Below are positions 1 to 7,561 of a DNA stretch of 14,793 nucleotides, one piece after another (position 1 is the first letter of the stretch; every line of letters begins with the position of its first letter). Position numbers and translations under genes: made by a program. The DNA comes from Desulfurellaceae bacterium (GTDB taxonomy: Bacteria > Campylobacterota_A > Desulfurellia > JAGGSF01): contig JAGMDW010000163.1 of assembly GCA_023128455.1 (NCBI GenBank), forward strand, positions 1-14,793. The letters run 5' to 3'. Under the pieces are notes generated by a model, which saw only the letters and a program-made list of their open reading frames with translations, made no database searches and had not been told where the DNA came from.

Positions 1-14
1 TTTTCCTTTGCCAT
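1..14 (-). CDS. tuf: Elongation factor Tu, first codons only (partial, runs off the left edge)
   Basis: Only the start lies in the window: ATG at 14-12 followed by codons for A-K-E, the usual opening of bacterial EF-Tu, the GTPase that delivers aminoacyl-tRNA to the ribosome. It starts 9 nt after the fusA stop, which is the normal str-operon order. A perfect AGGAGG lies 5 nt upstream. Identification rests on four codons plus position, so it is strong by context and not by sequence. A second tuf gene ends at the opposite edge of the window. Confidence 0.85.
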
Positions 15-19
15 AAATG

Positions 20-25
20 CCTCCT
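20..25 (-). promoter_or_regulatory. Ribosome-binding site of the downstream tuf gene
   Basis: AGGAGG lies 5 nt before the tuf ATG and overlaps the fusA stop codon (TAG at 26-24). Ribosomes finishing fusA therefore pass through the tuf initiation site, which suggests coupled translation plus strong independent initiation. Confidence 0.8.
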
Positions 26-2096
26 ACAACCCTTTTATCTTTTCCACAATGTTTTTAGAAACTTCCTCATAATGATCAAATTGCATCACATATGTTCCTC
101 TTCCCTGCGTAAGGGAACGTAAATTTGTCGCATATACAAACATCCCTGAAAGAGGAATGAATGCCTTGACTATTTTCTGTTCTCCTCTTTCCTCTACACT
201 CCACACTCGTCCTCGTCGTGCATTGATATCTCCCACAACATTACCCAAATGCTCCTTAGGAACGTTTACTTCTATAGCCATAATAGGCTCTAAAAAGTAA
301 GAATCAGCTTTCTTCATTCCCTCTTTAAAAGCAATAGAAGCTGCAATTCTAAAAGCTATATCAGAAGAATCAACCGCATGATAAGAACCATCAATCAAAG
401 TAACCTTAATTTTAACCACTGGATAACCCGCTAAAACACCAGATTCTATTGCTTCCTGCAGGCCTTTTTTAACAGACGGGATAAACTCCTTTGGTATATC
501 ACCACCACGTATAGCATTAACAAACTCAAACCTCTTATCCTTTTTTAGGGGTTCAATCTTTAAAACAACATGCCCGTATTGTCCCCTGCCACCTGTTTGC
601 CTGACAAATTTTCCCTCCTGCCGTTCCACACATTTTCTTATAGTTTCCTTATAAGCTACTTGAGGTTTGCCTACATTTACTGACACATGCTGCTCTCGAC
701 GCAGACGATCAACGATTATAGCCAAATGCAGCTCTCCCATTCCTGATATTATTGTCTGCCCCGTTTCCGCATCACATCTTACATGAAATGTAGGATCCTC
801 GTCAGCCATGTATTTCAAGGCCAGAGAAAGCTTCTCTTGATCGGCTTTCGTCTTTGGCTCAACCGCTACAGAAATTACAGGTTCAGGAAATTTCATTGAC
901 TCAAAGACAACCCTTTTATTTTCATCACATAATGTATCGCCAGTGAAAGTATGCTTTAATCCAATAATCCCTACTATATCTCCCGCATACATTGTGTCTA
1001 CATCTATTCTCTTGTTAGAATGCATGCGCAAAACTCTTCCTACTCGTTCCTTGATATCTCTGGTGGAATTATACACATAACTACCTACCTTCATCGTACC
1101 GGAATAAACCCGTAAGTATACCAACCTACCCACAAAAGGATCATTAACTATCTTAAAAACCAAAGCAGAGAAAGGTTCGTTATCGTCAGCTCTTCTCTCT
1201 ATTACTTCTCCCGTTAAAGGATTAAAACCTTTCATAGGAGGAACATCGCCGGGCGAAGGAAGAAAATCCGCAACAGCATCTAAGAGTGGCTGTACACCCT
1301 TATTTTTAAAAGCACTACCACATAAAACAGGGATAACCTTCCCCGTTAAAGTAGCTTTTCTTGTAACCCTTTTTGCCTCTTCTTCACTTATATCTTTCCC
1401 TTCTATATATTTTTCCATAATTGAGTCATCAAAATCAGCCAACACCTCTATTGCCTGCTGTCTTGTTTTCTCTGCCTTTTCCTTTAGCTTTTCTGGAACC
1501 TCACGAACAGAAAATTGCGTTCCTAATTTATCTAAATCCCAAACATAGGCTTTCATATTTATTACATTCACCACGCCCACAAAACTATCTTCCTCTCCTA
1601 TTGGTATTTGCAAAGGTAACACAGTTGCACCCAACTTCTGTCTCACATCATCTACCGCCCGAAAATAATCTGCACCTATTCTATCCATTTTATTCACAAA
1701 AGCAATACGCGGTACATTGTATCTATCCGCTTGTCTCCATACTGTTTCCGACTGCGGTTCCACCCCTGATACACCACAAAATACACCTATCGCTCCATCC
1801 AAAACTCTCAAAGACCTCTCTACTTCTACCGTGAAATCCACATGTCCCGGAGTGTCAATGATGTTTACACAACATCCCCTCCAAAAACAAGTGGTAGTAG
1901 CAGCAGTAATGGTAATCCCTCTTTCTCTTTCTTGCTCCATCCAGTCCATAACAGCTGTCCCTGAATCTACTTCACCCATCTTATGTGAAACACCGGTATA
2001 AAAAAGCATTCGTTCCGTGGTTGTTGTTTTGCCAGCATCTATATGAGCAATTATTCCTATATTGCGTATTTTGTCCAATAAATACAATCTTCCCAT
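24..2096 (-). CDS. fusA: Elongation factor G (translocation GTPase)
   Basis: EF-G uses GTP to move tRNA and mRNA through the ribosome and helps RRF recycle ribosomes; it is cytoplasmic. At 690 residues it is a normal full-length protein. Visible GTPase motifs are AHIDAGKT (residues 17-24), the switch I stretch RGITITAA (59-66), DTPGH (81-85) and NKMD (135-138). After the G domain come domain II, domain III, domain IV and C-terminal domain V. The domain IV tip motif GSYHAVDSS has its histidine at 573, where E. coli EF-G has H583. The protein looks like the canonical translocase and not a split EF-G paralogue. The start ATG is 9 nt after the rpsG stop, and GGTGAT, matching the extended Shine-Dalgarno sequence, lies 8 nt upstream across that stop. 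It belongs to the str operon rpsL-rpsG-fusA-tuf. Confidence 0.98.
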   Translation of the reverse strand: MGRLYLLDKIRNIGIIAHIDAGKTTTTERMLFYTGVSHKMGEVDSGTAVMDWMEQERERGITITAATTTCFWRGCCVNIIDTPGHVDFTVEVERSLRVLDGAIGVFCGVSGVEPQSETVWRQADRYNVPRIAFVNKMDRIGADYFRAVDDVRQKLGATVLPLQIPIGEEDSFVGVVNVINMKAYVWDLDKLGTQFSVREVPEKLKEKAEKTRQQAIEVLADFDDSIMEKYIEGKDISEEEAKRVTRKATLTGKVIPVLCGSAFKNKGVQPLLDAVADFLPSPGDVPPMKGFNPLTGEVIERRADDNEPFSALVFKIVNDPFVGRLVYLRVYSGTMKVGSYVYNSTRDIKERVGRVLRMHSNKRIDVDTMYAGDIVGIIGLKHTFTGDTLCDENKRVVFESMKFPEPVISVAVEPKTKADQEKLSLALKYMADEDPTFHVRCDAETGQTIISGMGELHLAIIVDRLRREQHVSVNVGKPQVAYKETIRKCVERQEGKFVRQTGGRGQYGHVVLKIEPLKKDKRFEFVNAIRGGDIPKEFIPSVKKGLQEAIESGVLAGYPVVKIKVTLIDGSYHAVDSSDIAFRIAASIAFKEGMKKADSYFLEPIMAIEVNVPKEHLGNVVGDINARRGRVWSVEERGEQKIVKAFIPLSGMFVYATNLRSLTQGRGTYVMQFDHYEEVSKNIVEKIKGL

Positions 2097-2105
2097 ATTC
2101 CAACA

Positions 2106-2573
2106 TCACCACCTGTAGTGAGCAAAAGCCCTATTCGCTTCCGCCATCTTATGTACATCCCCTCTCTTTTTAGCTGCACCACCCTTACCTTCGCTGGCAT
2201 CCAATATCTCATTCGCCAATCTCTCAAACATCCTTTTCTCATGCCTTTTTCTTGCATAGCCAACCAACCACCGGACAGCCAAGCTTCTCTGTCTAGAAGC
2301 TCTCACTTCCACCGGTACTTGGTAAGTAGCCCCACCTACCCTACGCGGTCGTACCTCTAATCGAGGCATAATGTTGGACATTACTTTTTTTAAAACTTCC
2401 ATCGGATCCTGTCCTGTTTTATCTTTCACAATATCCATCGCTTTATAAAACGCCCTTTCAGCAACCGTCTTTTTACCATCCCACATTATATTATTTATAA
2501 TTTTAGCTACTAATACACTTTTATAAATAAGGTCTGGAGAAATACTCCTCTGCTCTGCTCTTCGCCTTCGCAT
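2106..2573 (-). CDS. rpsG: 30S ribosomal protein S7
   Basis: S7 is a primary 16S rRNA-binding protein that nucleates assembly of the 30S head and lines the E-site exit. The protein has 155 residues, the usual length, opens with the basic MRRRRAEQR segment and carries the S7 signature around PRRVGGATYQVPVEV (residues 76-90), followed by the conserved RWL and the AEANRAFAHYRW tail. ATG starts 3 nt after the rpsL stop; GGAG lies 8 nt upstream, inside the last rpsL codons. In E. coli S7 represses its own operon through an rpsL-rpsG intergenic structure; a 3-nt gap leaves no such intergenic site here. Confidence 0.98.
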   Translation of the reverse strand: MRRRRAEQRSISPDLIYKSVLVAKIINNIMWDGKKTVAERAFYKAMDIVKDKTGQDPMEVLKKVMSNIMPRLEVRPRRVGGATYQVPVEVRASRQRSLAVRWLVGYARKRHEKRMFERLANEILDASEGKGGAAKKRGDVHKMAEANRAFAHYRW

Positions 2574-2576
2574 AAA

Positions 2577-2957
2577 CTACACTCCACTCTTTGGTTTCTT
2601 CGCACCATATTTAGATCTTCCCTGTTTCCTATCCTCAACTCCTCCCGTATCCAAAGCACCTCTCACTACATGATACCTCACTCCCGGTAAATCTTTCACT
2701 CTGCCTCCTCTTACCAAAATAATGGAGTGCTCCTGTAAGCTATGGCCTTCTCCGGGAATGTATGCGGTTACCTCCGCGCCACTGGTTAACTTCACTCTCG
2801 CCACTTTCCGTAAAGCAGAATTTGGCTTCTTCGGTGTTGTTGTATACACTCTTATACAAACACCTCTTTTCTGAGGGCAGCCCTCCAGCGCCAACATTTT
2901 TTTGCTTTCCTTTTTCTTTCTTCTTCCCTTTCTAATTAGCTGATTAATTGTTGGCAT
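2577..2957 (-). CDS. rpsL: 30S ribosomal protein S12
   Basis: S12 sits at the decoding centre of the 30S subunit and sets translational accuracy. The protein has 126 residues. The opening MPTINQLIRKG matches the family. The conserved TTTPKKPNSALRK region gives K43 as in wild type, and GGRVKDLPGVRYH contains the second lysine linked to streptomycin response and the aspartate that can be methylthiolated. Nothing suggests streptomycin resistance. The frame stays open upstream to 3002, but the 15 extra residues do not resemble S12. AGGAGG at 2967-2962, 4 nt before this ATG, fixes the start. It lies 50 nt after rpoC with no Firmicutes-type L7Ae-like gene between them. Confidence 0.98.
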   Translation of the reverse strand: MPTINQLIRKGRRKKKESKKMLALEGCPQKRGVCIRVYTTTPKKPNSALRKVARVKLTSGAEVTAYIPGEGHSLQEHSIILVRGGRVKDLPGVRYHVVRGALDTGGVEDRKQGRSKYGAKKPKSGV

Positions 2958-2961
2958 CTTT

Positions 2962-2967
2962 CCTCCT
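2962..2967 (-). promoter_or_regulatory. Ribosome-binding site that fixes the rpsL start
   Basis: AGGAGG within the longer purine run AAAAGGAGGAAAG lies just before the ATG at 2957. It excludes the longer in-frame start at 3002, which would place this site inside the coding region. Confidence 0.85.
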
Positions 2968-2970
2968 TTT

Positions 2971-2994
2971 AAAAAACAAAGCGGTTGTAACGCT
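2971..2994 (-). terminator. Weak attenuator-like hairpin between rpoC and rpsL
   Basis: On the transcribed strand AGCG (2994-2991) and CGCT (2983-2980) can form a 4-bp stem around a 7-nt loop, followed at once by TTTGTTTTTT. The form is that of an intrinsic terminator but the stem is very short, so at most it would cause slight attenuation or pausing between the rpoBC and str parts. It may be chance in AT-rich spacer DNA. Confidence 0.25.
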
Positions 2995-3007
2995 ATCAAC
3001 AAAAAGC

Positions 3008-6000
3008 TTATTTGTCAAGTGTTTTTGGTACAATGCCTACCTTGTCAAATTGCCTTTGACCCGTACCTGCAGGAACCAACCGCCCCACAATCACATTTTC
3101 CTTCAATCCCTCAAGAAGATCTATTGCTCCAGAAATGCTAGCTTCTCTGAGCACTCGTGTTGTTTCCTGGAATGAAGCGGCAGAAACAAAGCTCTCCGCA
3201 CTCAACGCTGCTTTTGTAATTCCCAAAAGGATAATCCTTCCTATGGCAGGTTTCTTTTCCTCCTTTATCATCTTCAGATTTTCTTTCATAAACTTAAACC
3301 TATTAACCATTTCATCTTCCATAAAACCTGTATCTCCCGCATCTTCTATTATCACCTTGGAAAGCATTTGCCTCACAATTATCTCTATATGTTTGTCATT
3401 TATGTTTACTCCTTGCAATCTATAGACCTGCTGAACTTCATTTACCAAATGCTTTTGCAATTCCCTCTCACCCAATATCTCTAAAATGTCATGTGGGTCT
3501 ACCACTCCATCTGTCAAGGATTCTCCCATTTCTACTCTATCTCCCGGATACACAAGCAGTCTCTTGTCACGAGAGATAGCATATTCTTTTCTCGTTCCTC
3601 CAGGAGAGGTCGCAACAAGCATTCTCTTGCTTTTTATCCTCTTACCATAAGAAACTATACCATTTATTTCAGTAACTGCTGCTGCGTTCTTTGGTACTTT
3701 TGCTTCAAACAATTCATTTGCTCTGGGTAAACCACCTGTTATATCCGTTGTCTTTATCAATTCCTTAGGAATTTTTCCCATCTCGTCTCCTGCCTTAGCA
3801 TAATCACCATCGTCCTTAAGGAGAATTGTTCCAGTAGGAAGATAATAGACAGCTTCCTCATCTATACCCGGCAATTTTTTTACATCACCATCTTTATCAA
3901 CAATGGCAATACGAGGGCGAAGAAGGGGATCACGAGATTCAATAATTATCTTGTTCCTTAGGCCTGTTACCCTATCTATATCTTCTTTAAAAGTATTACC
4001 CTGTTCTATATCTAAATATTTTATATATCCTTCAACACTCACTAAAATAAAGTCACTATATGCATCCCATTCAGAAAGAATACAAACAGATTTAAACAAC
4101 TCCGGGTCACTTTCAAATCTTTGTTTTGCTTTCTCATCATCAAACCCTACAATAAGTTCGCCTGGCTTAACTGTACTTCCTTTTTTTACATATATAATAG
4201 ATCCTTTAGGAATATAATGTCTCTCAACAATTTCATTGTCTTTCTTTATAAAAATATGCGTTCCATGCCTGTTCACCACCCCCTGATGAAAATCATCTAT
4301 TTCTATCAATTTATTACCGGATAAGGCATAAAGAAAAACTTCTCCCCCTTCCTCTACGCGTACAAAACGTTTAAGTGTTTCACCTTTATTTATATGAATC
4401 CTCGAGCCATAAGGGATCTTGCGCGGCACATCCCATACCTCCAATATCCTCTCTGCCAGCAAAGTACCAGAAGATGTAACAGCCCCATCTTTTACTGTAA
4501 ACATAAATTTACCTATAGCCTCTGCGCCGCTGCCAAATACATCTTTCTCCGTAACAAAATCTACTTTTTTTAAAGTATAATTTTCATTATCACCTACTGC
4601 TATATTATAGTTCACAGCATCTTCAGTAATCTTTACTTTTCCACTGTTTACAGCTACTATTTGCGGTTCCGTCACCAGTACACAAGCATCCCTTCTAGAA
4701 AGAACAATGCGCTCTTTACTGGAATTTTCAGCAATCTCCAAATTACAAAACCTGACAATACCTGCTCGAGATGTTTCTGCACTCATCTTTTCCCCTGTTT
4801 TACTCGCCGTTCCCCCAATGTGAAAGGTTCTTAAGGTAAGTTGTGTTCCCGGCTCACCTATAGATTGAGCAGAAATAATACCCACTGCCTCTCCTAACTC
4901 CACTTTTTCGCCCCTCGCTAAATCCAAACCATAGCACTTGGCACATACCCCATGATCCATCTTGCAGGTAAGAACAGTGTGTATTTTTACCCTTTTTATC
5001 CCTACTTCTGCAATTTCATCTGCTTTTCTATCACTTATAATCTCATTTTCCTCTACAATTATCTTCTTTGTAAAAGGATTAATTACATTCTCTGCCGCTG
5101 TTCTCCCCGGTATTCTTTCTCTTAGACTTTCTATTTCTTCACCACCTGTAATAATTGCCGAGACATACATGCCTTCTGTTGAACCACAATCCTCAGCGCT
5201 GATTATTACATCCTGTGCCACATCCACAAGTTTTCTCGTCAAATATCCTGCATTTGCTGTTTTCAACGCTGTATCAGCCAATCCTTTTCTCGCACCATGG
5301 GTAGAAATAAAATATTCCAGTACACTCAATCCTTCTTTAAAGTTTGACTTAATCGGGGTTTCGATAATATCTCCTGATGGTTTAGCCATCAAACCTCTTG
5401 CACCTGCAAGTTGTCTTATCTGCTGTGCTGAACCACGAGCACCAGAATCAGCCATAACATATATAGGATTAAAACTTTCTCCAAATTCCCCGCCTAAATT
5501 TTTCATCATTACATCGGCAATCTTATCCGTTGCCCCACTCCATATGTCCACTACCTTATTGTACCTTTCCATATCCGTTAGAAGACCCTGCCTATATTGC
5601 TCTGCGATTGCTTTCACTCTTTCATCGGCAGTCTCAACTATTCTCTTTTTTTCCTGGGGCACCTTTATATCATCAAGAGAAATGGATATGCCTGCTTTGG
5701 TCGCCATACAAAAACCCATTTCTTTTACATCATCTAAAAATTTTGTTGTAGTAGGTAAATCTTTGTTTTTATAGATGTAATTTACCACATTAACTACATC
5801 TTTCTTTTTCATCGTTTTATTTACCAGTTCAAATGGCACACCCTCAGGCAAAATTCCACCCAAAATCACTCTACCTGTGGTTGTGCTTACCATTTCACCA
5901 TCCATCCTCACTTTAATAGAAGCGTTTAACGAACATACATCATTATCGTAAGCAGATCCAACCTCGTCTGGGGATGAAAAAAGCATCCCCTCGCCAATAA

Positions 6001-7561
6001 CACCATTTTTTGGTTTCGTCATATAGTAAATGCCCAATACCATATCCTGTGTAGGGACAGCAACAGGGTTTCCACTGGCAGGAGAAATAACACCGTGCGG
6101 AGACAACATTAAAACCTCTGCTTCCATCTTTGCTTCTGGAGACAGGGGAACATGTATTGCCATCTGATCTCCATCAAAATCTGCATTAAAGGCTGGACAA
6201 ACAAGAGGATGAAGTTGAATAGCTTTGTCCTTGGTAAGTATAGGGTGAAAAGCCTGAATAGAAAGTCTATGAAGCGTAGGAGCCCTGTTTAAAAGCACAG
6301 GATATTCTTTAACTATTTCCTCCAGAATATCCCATATTACTTCCTCTTTTCTTTCCACCATTTTCTTCGCACCTTTTATTGTGCTGGTCAACCCTAAATC
6401 GATAAGTTTACTGTAAATAAAGGGTTTGAAAAGTTCTAATGCCATAAGACGAGGCAATCCACACTGACCTAATTTTAACTCAGGTCCCACAATGATTACC
6501 GAACGACCGGAATAATCCACTCGCTTACCCAAAAGATTGCGACGAAATCTTCCTGCTTTCCCTTTTATGGAATCCGAAAGAGATTTTAATGGTCTATTGT
6601 TACTTGCTCTTACTACCTGTTTTCTCCTTCCGTTATCCAGTAATGCATCTACCGCTTCCTGAAGCATTCTCTTCTCATTCCTAACGATAATGGATGGCGC
6701 ACCCAATTCCATAAGTCTTTTTAAACGATTATTTCTATTAATTACTCTTCTATAAAGATCGTTTAAATCCGAGGATGCAAATCTTCCACTCTCCAAAGAA
6801 ACCAACGGGCGCAAATCGGGGGGCAAAACAGGCAAAACCTCCAATATCATCCATTCTGGTCTGCTTTCTGCCCGCTTGATTTTCTCTACTATTCGTGCCC
6901 TTCTTACAATCTTCTTCTTTTTTGCCGTAAATGTCGTTGTCTTAATTGCTTCTTGAAGTTCTTCATGTAATGCATTAATATCTATTTTTTCCCATAATTT
7001 TCTTATAGCTGAAGCACCCATTTCTGCAACAAATTTATCTCCATATATTTCTTTCGCCTCGCGATATTCCTTCTCTGAAAGAGTCTTTTTCACTGGAATT
7101 TCCGGAACAGTGCTCTTTATGGTTATATAAGATTCATAATATATGACCCGATCTAAGTCTTTCAGTTTAATATCAAAAAACAGAGACATTATACTGGGAA
7201 TACTTCTCAAATACCATATATGACTGACTGGCGTAGCCAATTCAATATGTCCCATCCTTTCTCTTCTTACCCTTGCCTCCGTTACTTCTACGCCACATTT
7301 TTCGCACACAACGCCCTTGTACTTTATCCTCTTATACTTCCCACACAAACATTCATAATCTTTCATTGGTCCAAATATGCGAGCGCAGAAAAGACCGTCT
7401 CTTTCAGGTTTAAATGTTCTATAGTTGATCGTTTCTGCCTTCTTCACCTCGCCATAACTCCATTCCCTTATCTTACCCGGGGAAACAAGACCTATCCTTA
7501 TCGCATCAAAATCCCTCGTAGACCTTGGCTTACCTTTCAAAACAGTAAACAGTTCATCCAT
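3008..7561 (-). CDS. rpoC: DNA-directed RNA polymerase subunit beta'
   Basis: This is the catalytic subunit of RNA polymerase, 1517 residues. The N-terminal zinc ribbon has C71, C73, C86 and C89. The active-site motif NADFDGDQ places the magnesium-binding aspartates at 461, 463 and 465. The second zinc site has C792, C866, C873 and C876. The trigger-loop motif TFHIGG (912-917) is separated from DITGGLPR (1273 on) by about 354 residues, a lineage-specific insert that lies in the same place as E. coli SI3 but is nearly twice as long. The protein ends with the conserved C-terminal segment (ITKAALSAESFVSAASFQE and onward). ATG at 7561 shares one base with the rpoB stop (TGATG). A TTG one codon upstream is possible, but the ATG is 9 nt from AGGAG and matches the family N-terminus. 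Confidence 0.98.
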   Translation of the reverse strand: MDELFTVLKGKPRSTRDFDAIRIGLVSPGKIREWSYGEVKKAETINYRTFKPERDGLFCARIFGPMKDYECLCGKYKRIKYKGVVCEKCGVEVTEARVRRERMGHIELATPVSHIWYLRSIPSIMSLFFDIKLKDLDRVIYYESYITIKSTVPEIPVKKTLSEKEYREAKEIYGDKFVAEMGASAIRKLWEKIDINALHEELQEAIKTTTFTAKKKKIVRRARIVEKIKRAESRPEWMILEVLPVLPPDLRPLVSLESGRFASSDLNDLYRRVINRNNRLKRLMELGAPSIIVRNEKRMLQEAVDALLDNGRRKQVVRASNNRPLKSLSDSIKGKAGRFRRNLLGKRVDYSGRSVIIVGPELKLGQCGLPRLMALELFKPFIYSKLIDLGLTSTIKGAKKMVERKEEVIWDILEEIVKEYPVLLNRAPTLHRLSIQAFHPILTKDKAIQLHPLVCPAFNADFDGDQMAIHVPLSPEAKMEAEVLMLSPHGVISPASGNPVAVPTQDMVLGIYYMTKPKNGVIGEGMLFSSPDEVGSAYDNDVCSLNASIKVRMDGEMVSTTTGRVILGGILPEGVPFELVNKTMKKKDVVNVVNYIYKNKDLPTTTKFLDDVKEMGFCMATKAGISISLDDIKVPQEKKRIVETADERVKAIAEQYRQGLLTDMERYNKVVDIWSGATDKIADVMMKNLGGEFGESFNPIYVMADSGARGSAQQIRQLAGARGLMAKPSGDIIETPIKSNFKEGLSVLEYFISTHGARKGLADTALKTANAGYLTRKLVDVAQDVIISAEDCGSTEGMYVSAIITGGEEIESLRERIPGRTAAENVINPFTKKIIVEENEIISDRKADEIAEVGIKRVKIHTVLTCKMDHGVCAKCYGLDLARGEKVELGEAVGIISAQSIGEPGTQLTLRTFHIGGTASKTGEKMSAETSRAGIVRFCNLEIAENSSKERIVLSRRDACVLVTEPQIVAVNSGKVKITEDAVNYNIAVGDNENYTLKKVDFVTEKDVFGSGAEAIGKFMFTVKDGAVTSSGTLLAERILEVWDVPRKIPYGSRIHINKGETLKRFVRVEEGGEVFLYALSGNKLIEIDDFHQGVVNRHGTHIFIKKDNEIVERHYIPKGSIIYVKKGSTVKPGELIVGFDDEKAKQRFESDPELFKSVCILSEWDAYSDFILVSVEGYIKYLDIEQGNTFKEDIDRVTGLRNKIIIESRDPLLRPRIAIVDKDGDVKKLPGIDEEAVYYLPTGTILLKDDGDYAKAGDEMGKIPKELIKTTDITGGLPRANELFEAKVPKNAAAVTEINGIVSYGKRIKSKRMLVATSPGGTRKEYAISRDKRLLVYPGDRVEMGESLTDGVVDPHDILEILGERELQKHLVNEVQQVYRLQGVNINDKHIEIIVRQMLSKVIIEDAGDTGFMEDEMVNRFKFMKENLKMIKEEKKPAIGRIILLGITKAALSAESFVSAASFQETTRVLREASISGAIDLLEGLKENVIVGRLVPAGTGQRQFDKVGIVPKTLDK
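3746..4810 (-). other. Region encoding the large trigger-loop insert of beta'
   Basis: This stretch encodes about residues 918-1272 of beta', between the two halves of the trigger loop. Three segments share a pattern of I/L-P-x-G-S/T, a beta strand and then a further glycine: near residues 1049-1066, 1116-1137 and 1240-1261. They look like repeated small beta-barrel modules, in line with the sandwich-barrel hybrid motifs known to make up SI3-type inserts. Firmicutes beta' lacks this insert, the E. coli one is 188 residues, and cyanobacterial ones are much longer. The module assignment is by eye. Confidence 0.75.

Noticed and set aside
1421..1834. Plus-strand open frames inside fusA (also 1717-2001).
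   Set aside because: They are antisense to the EF-G GTPase domain and have compositions typical of reverse-complement reading; there is no homology and no ribosome-binding site worth noting.
2057..2263. A 68-codon minus-strand frame across the rpsG-fusA junction.
   Set aside because: It overlaps two clear conserved genes in another frame and has no recognisable content.
2958..3002. An N-terminal extension of rpsL to the start at 3002.
   Set aside because: The added residues do not match S12 and would include the strong AGGAGG that belongs to the ATG at 2957.
4962..5774. A 270-codon open frame on the plus strand inside rpoC.
   Set aside because: It lies wholly antisense to conserved beta' sequence, its product is low-complexity serine/isoleucine/leucine-rich, and it has no recognisable domain. 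It is a frame shadow of rpoC.
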